Shown in pieces: positions 7,980 through 15,186 of a DNA stretch of 64,000 nt; positions within the stretch are counted from its first letter, which is position 1, and each line of letters starts with the position of its first letter. This DNA is from Actinobacteria bacterium UBA6100 (GTDB taxonomy: Bacteria > Actinomycetota > Coriobacteriia > Anaerosomatales > Anaerosomataceae). The notes under the pieces are model-generated. The model was given only the letters and a program-made list of their open reading frames with translations, made no database searches and was not told the DNA's origin. Location of the stretch: assembly GCA_002423585.1 (NCBI GenBank), contig DIWS01000013.1, positions 1 through 64,000 of the forward strand. Reading direction: 5' to 3'. The translations under genes were made by a program, and so were the position numbers.

Positions 7980-10073
7980 TTATTCCCACAGGGCGCGCAC
8001 TCCCGCCCGGATGCTCGCGGTCGTGGCCACCACCGGTGCGGAGGCGTCGTCTGCGCCGGCTTCCGGACGTGCCTGGCTCTCGGCGAAGAGCGGTCGCATA
8101 CGGTCCGGCACGAAGCGTGTGCGCTGCGCATAGCCGTATGCGTCCGAACGCCCGCGCCCGGCCGCGTAGTAGCGCAGCGGGTGCGTCACGTACAGCGCGT
8201 CGCGGGCGCGCGTGCAGGCCACGTAGAACAGCCGACGCTCCTCCTCGATCTCCTCGACGCTGCCCGTGGCCATGTCCGAGGGGATGTTGCCGTCGGCCGC
8301 GTGGATGACGAACACCACGTCGAACTCGAGGCCCTTGGCCGAGTGCATGGTGGACAGGATCAGGTAGTCTTCGTCGAGCAGGGGAGGACCCGCGAGATCG
8401 CCGGTCCACTGGGGTGCGTCGAGAACGAGATCGGTGAGGAACGACGTGCGATCGCGGAACCGTGAGCCGAGCATCTCGATCTGCTCGAGGTCGGCGAGAC
8501 GTGCGGGCGCGTTGTCGTAGCGCTGCTCGGCGAGTGGTGCGTAGAACGCCCTGGTGGCGGCAAGTTGTGCGGCCACATCCTCGGAGGGCGCGCTCGCCAG
8601 CGTGCGCATGAGCGTCACGAACCCCGGCCAGAGCACCGCGGTGGCACCCGGGACCGCGTGCCCCACCCACGACTCGAAGTCGCCGCGTGCGGCGGTGAGG
8701 TCGGCCGCGAGTGCCGAAGCGATGCGTGGGCCCACGCCGGGGAGCAGCCCGAGCACGCGCAGAGCCGCCACCTCGTCGTTGGGGTTCTCGGCGAGGCGCA
8801 GGTACGCCACGAGGTCCTTCACGTGGGCCATCTCCGCGAACTTGAGTCCACCGTACTTCACGAACGGGATGTTGCGCCGCTGCAGCTCCAGCTCGAGGTC
8901 CATCGAGTGGTGCATCGCGCGGAACAGCACCGCCTGCTCCATCAGTGGCGTGCCCTCCTCGCGATGGCCGAGGATGCGCTCGATCACGTAGTCGGTCTGC
9001 TCGCGCTCGTCGCGACAGGTGACGAGCGCCGGCGGAGCACCGCCCTCGCGCTCGGTCCACAGCGCCTTGTCGTAGCGTTCGGCAGCTTCGGCGATGATCG
9101 CGTTGGTGGCCGAGAGGATCGGCGCGCAGCTGCGGTAGTTCTGCTCGAGGGTGAGGACGGTGGCGCCGGTGAAGCGTGCGGGGAAGTCGAGGATGTTGCG
9201 CACGGTGGCGGCGCGGAAGCCGTAGATCGCCTGCGCGTCGTCGCCCACGGCGGTGATGCCGGTTCCATCGGGGCGCAGCAGCGCCACGATGTCGGCCTGC
9301 AGCGCGTTGGTGTCCTGGTACTCGTCGACGAGCACGGCGTCGAAGTGCCCGCGCACGACCTCGCCGAGCGCCGGGTCGGCGAGCATGCCGGCGAGGAACA
9401 GCAGCAGGTCGTCGTAGTCGAGCACGTGGCTCGCTTCCTTGCGATCCACGTACGCCGCGAACAGGCGCTTGAGGTCCTCGGCGCTCTCTTTACACCAGGG
9501 GTAGCGCGTCTCGAGCACGTGTTCGAGCTGTTCGGCGGCGTTCACGCAGCGTGAGTAGATGTCGAGGCATGTGGCCTTCTGCGGGAAGCGCTTGGCCGTG
9601 CTGCCGAGGTCGAGCGACGTCCGCACCGCATGCATGAGGTCTTCCGAGTCCGAGCGGTCGAGGATCGTGAACCCTGGTGGGAGTCCGATCGATTCGCCGT
9701 GGATGCGGAGCAGACGTGTGGCGACCGCGTGGAACGTGCCGCCCCAGACGCGGGCGCCCGAGAGCGAGGCGTGCAGGTCGCCGGCGCTGGCAGCGCTCCG
9801 CAGCAGCCCGTCGACGCGGCGAAGCATCTCCTCGGCGGCGCGCCGCGTGAAGGTGAGGAGGAGGATGCGGCCCGGCGGCATGCCGTCTGCGACCAGATGG
9901 GCGACGCGGCGGGCGAGGGTGGCGGTCTTGCCGGTGCCCGCCCCGGCGACGATCAGAAGCGGTCCGCTCCCATGGGAAGCGGCTGCTCGCTGCGCGTCGT
10001 TCAGGCCGAGCAGCAGCGAGGTGCCGTCCTCGGTGTGCGATGCGTCGCGGGCGGGTACGAGGGGAGCAGCCAT
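7980..10073 (-). CDS. UvrD/Rep-family superfamily 1A DNA helicase
   Basis: 697 residues, 3'-5' SF1A helicase. The motifs follow the expected order: Q-motif LNDAQRAAA, Walker A AGAGTGKTATL (residues ~45-55), LLLTFTRRAAEEM (Ia), VDEYQDTN (II), VGDDAQAIYGFRAA (III), LEQNYRS (IV), LSTMHSAKGLEFDVVFV (V) and RRLFYVACTRARDALYV (VI). It is slightly shorter than UvrD/PcrA and lacks their conserved C-terminal RNA polymerase-binding tail, so it may be a paralogue rather than the housekeeping UvrD. A good SOS box lies 61 bases upstream of the start (see 10134-10147), suggesting LexA control. Confidence 0.9.
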   Translation of the reverse strand: MAAPLVPARDASHTEDGTSLLLGLNDAQRAAASHGSGPLLIVAGAGTGKTATLARRVAHLVADGMPPGRILLLTFTRRAAEEMLRRVDGLLRSAASAGDLHASLSGARVWGGTFHAVATRLLRIHGESIGLPPGFTILDRSDSEDLMHAVRTSLDLGSTAKRFPQKATCLDIYSRCVNAAEQLEHVLETRYPWCKESAEDLKRLFAAYVDRKEASHVLDYDDLLLFLAGMLADPALGEVVRGHFDAVLVDEYQDTNALQADIVALLRPDGTGITAVGDDAQAIYGFRAATVRNILDFPARFTGATVLTLEQNYRSCAPILSATNAIIAEAAERYDKALWTEREGGAPPALVTCRDEREQTDYVIERILGHREEGTPLMEQAVLFRAMHHSMDLELELQRRNIPFVKYGGLKFAEMAHVKDLVAYLRLAENPNDEVAALRVLGLLPGVGPRIASALAADLTAARGDFESWVGHAVPGATAVLWPGFVTLMRTLASAPSEDVAAQLAATRAFYAPLAEQRYDNAPARLADLEQIEMLGSRFRDRTSFLTDLVLDAPQWTGDLAGPPLLDEDYLILSTMHSAKGLEFDVVFVIHAADGNIPSDMATGSVEEIEEERRLFYVACTRARDALYVTHPLRYYAAGRGRSDAYGYAQRTRFVPDRMRPLFAESQARPEAGADDASAPVVATTASIRAGVRALWE

Positions 10074-10133
10074 CGGGACCTCCGGCGTACGGGGGAGTGC
10101 CGTCCCGATGCTAGCACCGAATCCGCGAGAAAG

Positions 10134-10147
10134 CGAACAGGTGTTCG
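10134..10147 (-). promoter_or_regulatory. SOS box (LexA operator) upstream of the UvrD-like helicase
   Basis: CGAACAGGTGTTCG is a perfect dyad with arms CGAAC/GTTCG and the R-N-R-Y spacer AGGT. It agrees with the Gram-positive/actinobacterial LexA consensus CGAAC-RNRY-GTTYG. It lies 61 bases upstream of the helicase start and directly after the adenine deaminase stop codon. The box before uvrA at 63102-63115 has the same form. Confidence 0.8.
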
Positions 10148-10148
10148 A

Positions 10149-11174
10149 TTACTCCATGCCGTGCGATGCCGCGTACGTACGCACCTCCGCGATGCGTGCG
10201 TCTTTCGCGTCCCGATCCAGGAAGGAGGCTTCGAACGACGCCTCGGCAAGCGTGACGAGGTCGGAGGGCCCCAGGCCGAGCGCTTCCGCGACGGCGACGT
10301 AGTTGTCGGTGAGGTAGCCGCCGAAGTACGCGGGGTCATCCGAATTCACGGTCACCATCAACCCTGCGTCCATCAGGCGCTTGAGCGGATGCGCTTCCAT
10401 TGACTCCACGACACGCAGGCGGACGTTGGAGAGCGGGCAGACCGTGAGCGGCACGCGGTCCCGGGCAAGGCGCTGGAGGAGCGCCGGGCTCTCGAGAGCG
10501 CGCACCCCGTGGTCGATCCGTTCAGCGCCGAGCACATCGAGCGCGCCGGCGATGTAGGCCGGCGGGCCCTCCTCACCTGCATGAGCCACGATGCGGTAGC
10601 CATGCTCCCGGGCGAGGTCGAAGACCTCGGCGAAGTCCTCCGGCGGATGGCCGAGCTCAGCGGAGTCGAGCCCGACGCCCACGATGCGATGCCCGTAGAG
10701 TCTCGCATGCTCGAGCGTGCGCATCGCGCTCTCGGCGGGCTGGTCGCGCAGGAACGACATGATGAGCCGGGAGGTGATCCCGAAGCTCTCTTCGCCGTCC
10801 TCCAGGGCACGCAGGATGCCGGTCACCACGGTGCCGAAATGCACGCCCCGGTCGGTGTGCGTCTGTGGGTCGAAGAACGGCTCGACGTGACAGATGTTCT
10901 CCTGAGCGGCGCGTACCAGGTATGCCCAGGTGAGGTCGTAGAAGTCGTCTTCGGTGAGCAGGACCGCGCAGCCTGCGTAGTACAGGTTCAGGAACGACTG
11001 CAGGTCGCGGAAGTCGTATGCGGCGCGTGTGGCTTCGGCCGAATCGTAGGGGAGTATGACCGAGTTGTTCTCGGCCATCCGCAGCATGAACTCGGGCTCG
11101 AGCGTACCCTCCAGATGCAGATGTAGTTCCGCTTTGGGCAGGCCGAGTGTGAACGCATGCAGATCCGACATCAT
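10149..11174 (-). CDS. Adenine deaminase (adenosine-deaminase-like, Aah1 type)
   Basis: 341 residues of the adenosine/AMP deaminase superfamily; converts adenine to hypoxanthine in purine salvage. Zinc ligands are in LPKAELHLHLEGTLEPE, VAHAGEEGPP and VNSDDPAYFGG. Several stretches, notably FFDPQTHTDRG, VGLDSAELGHPP, IDHGVRA and DPAYFGGYLTDN, match the bacterial/fungal adenine deaminase subgroup rather than true adenosine deaminases. ATG 11174 has CGGGAG 6 bases upstream; an ATG directly after it (11171) is an alternative. It is the last chromosomal gene before the integrated element. Substrate assignment rests on subgroup motifs. Confidence 0.85.
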   Translation of the reverse strand: MMSDLHAFTLGLPKAELHLHLEGTLEPEFMLRMAENNSVILPYDSAEATRAAYDFRDLQSFLNLYYAGCAVLLTEDDFYDLTWAYLVRAAQENICHVEPFFDPQTHTDRGVHFGTVVTGILRALEDGEESFGITSRLIMSFLRDQPAESAMRTLEHARLYGHRIVGVGLDSAELGHPPEDFAEVFDLAREHGYRIVAHAGEEGPPAYIAGALDVLGAERIDHGVRALESPALLQRLARDRVPLTVCPLSNVRLRVVESMEAHPLKRLMDAGLMVTVNSDDPAYFGGYLTDNYVAVAEALGLGPSDLVTLAEASFEASFLDRDAKDARIAEVRTYAASHGME

Positions 11175-11274
11175 GTGCCGCTCCCGAGGGGTCACAGGCC
11201 TACAGGTCCTTCGGGGTTCATTCCCATCAGGGTGGGCATGAAGCGGTGCAGAGCGCATCACTGCAGGTGAGATG

Positions 11275-11329
11275 TGGTGCCCGGGGTGGGAGTCGAACCC
11301 ACACGCCCTTTCGGACAGAGGTTTTTGAG
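11275..11329. repeat. attL: 55-bp copy of the tRNA-Leu 3' part
   Basis: Identical over 55 bases to 19558-19612, the CCA end through the anticodon loop of tRNA-Leu(CAA). Here it is followed by unrelated element sequence instead of the rest of the tRNA. About 16 further bases on the chromosomal side also match except for a few positions. This is the displaced tRNA 3' end left after integration, and it marks the left boundary of the element. Confidence 0.93.
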
Positions 11330-11447
11330 GAACGCCCCAAGCACGGAAGCGCGCGGCGAGGCTCGGAAGCCCACGGAAGCATACCCGCAGGTAGATGCCA
11401 CAATGCGAGGCAATGGGCGGACGTGCGCGGAAGCCCTCGGAATCGCC

Positions 11448-11472
11448 CGACTTGGACAGGAATTGGACACGG
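11448..11472 (+). repeat. Left integrase arm-type site (tandem TTGGACA pair)
   Basis: A 25-base sequence containing TTGGACA twice with an 11-base period. It recurs with a single mismatch and in the same orientation at 19477-19501, just after the integrase stop. Paired short direct repeats near both ends of the element are what arm-type sites of lambda-family integrases look like. It lies about 120 bases inside attL. Confidence 0.7.
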
Positions 11473-11496
11473 GACAAGACAGAAGGGGAGTGCAGT

Positions 11497-11901
11497 ATGA
11501 AGACGAGCGAGATCATCAACCACCTGGAGAGCGAGACCTACACCCTCTTGCGGATGGTGCTCGAGGCACGGCGCGAGGACTGGGAAGCCGATAACCTCGT
11601 CGCCGTCATGCGGGAGGTCGACGCACGCACCGCCGGGCGGCACCGGCTCACACAGGCTCTCGTAGCAGCGCGGGAGGCGCACGGTCTCTCGCAGACGAAG
11701 GTAGCCGAGGCGATCGGCGTGACGGACTGGCGATACGGCGTCATGGAGCGCGACCCGGGGCTCATCCCCGCGGATGAGTTCATGCGGATCTGCGAGGTGC
11801 TCGGCGTCGATCCCAACGTGCTGCTAGCTCCCGGCGACGCCGGCTACAACGACGCGATGCACGAGGCGATCATGGACGCGCGAGGGGCGCAGCTCGCGTA
11901 G
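11497..11901 (+). CDS. XRE-family helix-turn-helix regulator of the element
   Basis: 134 residues. The N-terminal ~55 residues are helical and unassigned; residues ~60-120 form a Cro/CI HTH (LVAAREAHGLSQTKVAEAIGVTDWRYGVMERDPGLIPADEFMRICEVLGV). ATG 11497 is chosen because GAAGGGGAG precedes it; in-frame upstream starts would read through the arm-type site. It is alone at the left end and points away from the rest of the leftward operon, a typical place for a maintenance repressor. A GC hairpin follows it at 11927-11950. Confidence 0.75.
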   Translation: MKTSEIINHLESETYTLLRMVLEARREDWEADNLVAVMREVDARTAGRHRLTQALVAAREAHGLSQTKVAEAIGVTDWRYGVMERDPGLIPADEFMRICEVLGVDPNVLLAPGDAGYNDAMHEAIMDARGAQLA

Positions 11902-11926
11902 CACGTCAGAGTCACGCGGTACGCTA

Positions 11927-11950
11927 GGGGCCGTCCTTCGGGGCGGCCCC
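11927..11950 (+). terminator. GC-rich hairpin after the XRE gene
   Basis: A 10-bp stem (GGGGCCGTCC paired with GGGCGGCCCC, one G-T pair) closed by a TTCG tetraloop, 26 bases after the XRE stop. No T-run follows, so it is a possible rather than a proven intrinsic terminator. It begins the 456-base gene-free stretch 11902-12357. Confidence 0.5.
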
Positions 11951-11990
11951 TTCGGCCGCCGAAACCGGTGACAGCCGCCGAGGAGTTGGA

Positions 11991-12120
11991 TTTCGTGTCA
12001 CTAGCGGTTCCTTTTCGTGACTTGCGTGCGATCCCGTCGTGGCGTTGGGTTTTGCGTCACTCGTGATTCGGTTTTGCGACTCGCGCGCAACCCCCGCTGA
12101 AACTCCCATTTTCGGGCGTG
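11991..12120. repeat. Iteron-like TTTTSSG repeats in gene-free stretch
   Basis: The 456 bases from 11902 to 12357 hold no convincing gene. In them a T-rich hook recurs: TTTCGTGTCAC (11991), TTTTCGTGACTTGCG (12012), TTTTGCGTCACTCG (12050), TTTTGCGACTCGCG (12072) and TTTTCGGGCG (12109). Spacings of 21, 38, 22 and 37 bases suggest an underlying ~20-base period with gaps. It could be a set of binding sites for a replication or regulatory protein; this is a pattern judgement by eye. A small CCGGC-TTGG-GCCGG hairpin follows at 12295-12308. Confidence 0.4.
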
Positions 12121-12357
12121 CGCGCTCCGCTGGGGCGCGAGGTAAGGAAGGGTGCAAGGGTCGGCAGATGACCCCCCCGTGGGTATGCGGCGGTCCGATG
12201 ACGCAGAAGGGGCCGGCCGGAGTGACCCGACCGACCCGATCCGCCGATCCAGAAAGGAGCGCGCAGCCATGAGCGCGCGTGCCTCTTCTCTTTCCCGGCT
12301 TGGGCCGGCGGGCAGAAGCTGCGTGGCCCCGATACCCATCGAGGCGACCCGTTGTTG

Positions 12358-13632
12358 CTATGAAGCGGTTACGCCGATCAGACGGGCGAACGCGCCGTCA
12401 TCCTCGGCCTGGAAGTCGGCCCTCGTGGTCACGAGGAAAGCGACCTCATCGGTGGTCAGGTACGCATCGCGGGTGATGTAGATCTCGATGCCCTGCCGAA
12501 CCGCGAGGATGCCCTTGGTGAAGTCGCCCGTGTAGACGTTGCCGGCGGCGCCGCTAGAGCCCTGCGTGATCGCATCGGAGCAGTTGCTGGTCTGGTACCA
12601 GTTGAGCTCGTCGAGCCCGGCGCCGAACCTAAGCGGCTGCTTCTGGCCGTCCTTCAGGTTGTGGAACAGCGACCACTGGCGCGGCGAGGAGATGATCGCC
12701 GTGGGCTCGTGGTTCGCCTGACGGACCTTCAGCACCGTGGCAGCGAGCTTCGCGGGGCCGGTGTCGTTCGTCGGGACCGCGCCGTTGTCGCCCATGGACT
12801 CTTCGCCGAGTCCGGCGATGGATGCGAGGCCGCCCGGCTCGGCGCCGACGCCTGAGCCTTCGAGGACCGCGCGGTCCATCTCAGCACCGAATGCGGCAGC
12901 GAGTGTGCGCTGCAAGATCTCCGCGGCGTTCGGGGCGTCGGAGAGGAGTTCGCGGCTGACACGCACGAGGCACGCTAGCTTGCCGGGGTCGATGACGACG
13001 GCCCCGAAGGTCGGATCGCTCGGCGTGATGGTGCCGGCCTCTGCGACCCATGCGGTAGACGGGTCCGCCGTGAGCTTCGCGATGGTGTAGCTGCCGAAAG
13101 CGTCCTTCTCGAGCGGCAGCACGCGGACACCGGCGGCGCTCGTCACCATCTTGGCGCGCGCAAGGTCGATGAACTGCCCTGCGAGGATGTCCGGTACGAT
13201 GAAGCCGCCGGCAGAGCCGGTAGCCGTACCGAGAGCCCGCTGCTCGAGCTCGGCGCCGCGCCAATTGCCGGTCGCCATGCCTCGCAGCATCCGGCCGAGA
13301 CTCCCGCGCTGCAGGTCGTCGTCGCCGACAGAGCGCGCAGCGAAGTGATCGGCGATGGACTCGCCGTGGGAGAAGGTGCGCCACTCCGCATCTGGGCGAC
13401 CGCCACCCTGCACCGGCTGGGCGATGAATCGCTTGGAGACGCTCTCCAGCTCCCCGGAGTTCTCGAGGTTGGCCTGGGTGCGTTCCGCCTCGGTGGTGGC
13501 GACCTGGAGGTCGCGCTGCAACGAGTCGATCTGGCTTCTGGATGCGTTCTCCGGGAGCGCCCGGATCTGTGCCACCACGGCCTGCACGTCGGCAACCGCG
13601 GCGTTGTACTGGGTCTGCAATGCCCTAGACAT
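12358..13632 (-). CDS. HK97-fold phage major capsid protein
   Basis: 424 residues. The N-terminal ~65 residues are predicted helix/coiled coil (AAVADVQAVVAQIRALPENASRSQIDSLQRDL), like the scaffolding delta domain of HK97 gp5. Next come SAGGFIVPDILAGQFIDLARAKMV and VAEAGTITPSDPTFGAVVIDPGKLACLVRVSRELLSD, which mark the start of the mature shell domain (P and A domains). The late VAFLVTTRADFQAEDDGAFARLIG is also typical. ATG 13632 has AGGAG 10 bases upstream. It is the last gene of the leftward operon and the only virion-type gene in the element; no prohead protease is encoded beside it. The 227 bases upstream (13633-13859) contain no gene I can support. Confidence 0.92.
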   Translation of the reverse strand: MSRALQTQYNAAVADVQAVVAQIRALPENASRSQIDSLQRDLQVATTEAERTQANLENSGELESVSKRFIAQPVQGGGRPDAEWRTFSHGESIADHFAARSVGDDDLQRGSLGRMLRGMATGNWRGAELEQRALGTATGSAGGFIVPDILAGQFIDLARAKMVTSAAGVRVLPLEKDAFGSYTIAKLTADPSTAWVAEAGTITPSDPTFGAVVIDPGKLACLVRVSRELLSDAPNAAEILQRTLAAAFGAEMDRAVLEGSGVGAEPGGLASIAGLGEESMGDNGAVPTNDTGPAKLAATVLKVRQANHEPTAIISSPRQWSLFHNLKDGQKQPLRFGAGLDELNWYQTSNCSDAITQGSSGAAGNVYTGDFTKGILAVRQGIEIYITRDAYLTTDEVAFLVTTRADFQAEDDGAFARLIGVTAS

Positions 13633-13859
13633 AGGGGGTCAACTCCTAGGTCGAAGTAGTGGTGTGTCCGGTCTCACGCTTCGAGCACGTGAGCGCCGCG
13701 CAAGAGCCCTCGATTCGAGCGACTCTCCCCACTCCTGGGACCCGCCTGACAGGCGCGATCCCGAACGCCTCCCGACCTGCGCTACCGTCTGTGAATGACG
13801 AGCGCACGACCGTTCGGCTGAGCGGCCTAGCACCTCAATCCTGAACCGGGCGTCACTGT

Positions 13860-14165
13860 TCACCACGGGTCGGCCCGTGGTCCGCCGTCTCCTGCCCTTG
13901 GCAGGGACTCGACCACCTCACGGAACATCGCCAGCGAGAACATGTGCGCCCCTGCGAAGCGTTCCGGGACCTCGGGACTGATGCCATCCCGAAGCTGCAC
14001 GTCGTAGTCGTCGGAAAGGATCAGGAGCGCGTAGTCGTCGATCTGCCAGGCGACCCACGGCACCTCGCCTGATGCGACAGCGGCGAGGGAGAGCGTCATG
14101 TCGGCGCGCACCTCGGGGGTGTGGTGCCTCGGGTCGATCATGCGATTCTGGCGACGGGCGGTCAC
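13860..14165 (-). CDS. Small hypothetical protein of the element
   Basis: 101 residues, no recognised domain. The middle (MTLSLAAVASGEVPWVAWQIDDYALLILSDDYDVQLRDG) looks like a compact alpha/beta protein. The GTG start at 14165 overlaps the stop of the preceding zinc-ribbon gene (GTGA), which supports both the start and co-translation in the leftward operon. Confidence 0.6.
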   Translation of the reverse strand: MTARRQNRMIDPRHHTPEVRADMTLSLAAVASGEVPWVAWQIDDYALLILSDDYDVQLRDGISPEVPERFAGAHMFSLAMFREVVESLPRAGDGGPRADPW

Positions 14166-14779
14166 TGTTGCTCCTGAGGCACGGACTTCGTGTCACTTGT
14201 CCCCCGCCGGATCTCGCGCCGTTCACTACACTCCGGGCAGAGATCATCGACGTACGAGTCCCGCGAGGGCCACGTGAAGCCGCACGAAACGCAGGTGCGG
14301 ATGATCGTCCCTTCGGGAATGTCGGTGGCGATGACGTCACGTTGGGCGTACTCCTCACGCGGGCGCGGACCCGCGCGCCGCGGACGGTCCGGGTGCGTCT
14401 CATCAAGTGCGCGTTGCCGCTGCTTCTTGGCCGTGTTGTAGTCCTTCAGCGCCTCGAGCTCGGCAGTCGCCTCGAGGTGCGCGTCGCGCAAGCGGTGAAG
14501 CCAGCACACACCACAAATACCGCGGGCGAACCGCCCGCCGGTGTCGCGCACCGGGCGCCGCGTGCAAATCGGGCAGAGGTCAGGCTGCGAACTCTGCATA
14601 TCAAGGTCGGCGACCTCGAGCAGCTCCTCGAGGCTCACGCGGCCGCTGAGAACGTCCTCTTTGAACGCAACGAACCACTTCGACAACGCGGACGGCACGA
14701 CGACGGGCATTGGCTGCGGTTCGATCGGACCGAACTCGGCGTCGAGATCCCGCTTGCTCCAACCGGCGGCGGGCGTCAT
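14162..14779 (-). CDS. Double zinc-ribbon protein of the element
   Basis: 205 residues with two cysteine clusters: CPICTRRP...GICGVC near residues 70-95, and CVSCGFTWPSRDSYVDDLCPEC near residues 160-182. The second is a CxxC-(n)-CxxC zinc ribbon of the kind seen in DNA- or RNA-binding and endonuclease-associated proteins. A basic, charged helix (LKDYNTAKKQRQRALDETHPDRPRRA) separates them. ATG 14779 is fixed by its ATGA overlap with the upstream gene. Function unknown; a DNA-binding role in replication or packaging is an inference. Confidence 0.65.
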   Translation of the reverse strand: MTPAAGWSKRDLDAEFGPIEPQPMPVVVPSALSKWFVAFKEDVLSGRVSLEELLEVADLDMQSSQPDLCPICTRRPVRDTGGRFARGICGVCWLHRLRDAHLEATAELEALKDYNTAKKQRQRALDETHPDRPRRAGPRPREEYAQRDVIATDIPEGTIIRTCVSCGFTWPSRDSYVDDLCPECSERREIRRGTSDTKSVPQEQQ

Positions 14780-15048
14780 CGGGCGCTCACCTCGGACGGA
14801 CCGGGCGTCCATAGCAACTCGCCGACGTCGAGGTGGTAGCAGCGTTTCGGGCAGGGGCAGGAGCACTCGCGCACGAGGGCACCGTCCTTCACGTACAGGA
14901 GCGTTCTATAGGTGACTCGCGCGAGTGTGGCCGGGGCCGGCTTCGAGCTCGTCACGTCGAGCGCGATGCCCGTCTCGTTCGCGCGAATGACGCGCACGCG
15001 ATCTTCGCCGATGGCGCGAAGGGCCTTCACTCGGATGGACTCAGGCAC
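14776..15048 (-). CDS. Small SWIM-type zinc-binding protein
   Basis: 90 residues. CSCPCPKRCYHLD near residues 64-76 fits the SWIM pattern CxC-(n)-CxH, which binds zinc and is found in proteins that contact DNA or other proteins. The rest is a small beta-rich region. Start taken as GTG 15048, with weak ribosome-binding support, so the N-terminus is uncertain. It ends by overlapping the zinc-ribbon gene by 4 bases. Confidence 0.6.
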   Translation of the reverse strand: MPESIRVKALRAIGEDRVRVIRANETGIALDVTSSKPAPATLARVTYRTLLYVKDGALVRECSCPCPKRCYHLDVGELLWTPGPSEVSAR

Positions 15049-15067
15049 GGGGCACCCACTTGTCGCC

Positions 15068-15186
15068 GTGACGCTGGTGACGCTCGTGACGCTTCTTTTC
15101 CAGTCGCATCTGTCGCTTCATGCCCTTCTCTCTTCTCTTTTCCAAGATTAGAAGTGGAAACAAGCGTCACCAGCGTCATGCGTCAC
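15068..15186. repeat. GTGACGCT triple repeat and 16-bp inverted repeat
   Basis: GTGACGCT occurs three times with a 9-base period (15068, 15077, 15086) in the gap between the ATPase and SWIM genes. The reverse complement of 15069-15084 (TGACGCTGGTGACGCT) recurs exactly at 15163-15178, inside the last codons of the ATPase gene, followed by another GCGTCAC. Two facing clusters of the same 7-8-base word about 80 bases apart could be binding sites at a replication origin or could fold into a long hairpin. Confidence 0.5.

Noticed and set aside
11275..11329. Second tRNA-Leu gene at the left end of the element
   Set aside because: Only the 3' part (CCA end to anticodon loop) is present; the 5' acceptor, D-arm and anticodon 5' stem are missing. 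It is the attL remnant.
12152..12481. Plus-strand reading frame starting in the iteron-like stretch
   Set aside because: Low-complexity translation that runs into the antisense of the capsid gene. An ATG at 12269 has a fair ribosome-binding site but no recognisable protein.
13639..13866. 75-codon minus-strand reading frame upstream of the capsid gene
   Set aside because: Arg/Ser-rich composition typical of an out-of-frame reading, no ribosome-binding site, and the opposite strand is equally open. Not called.
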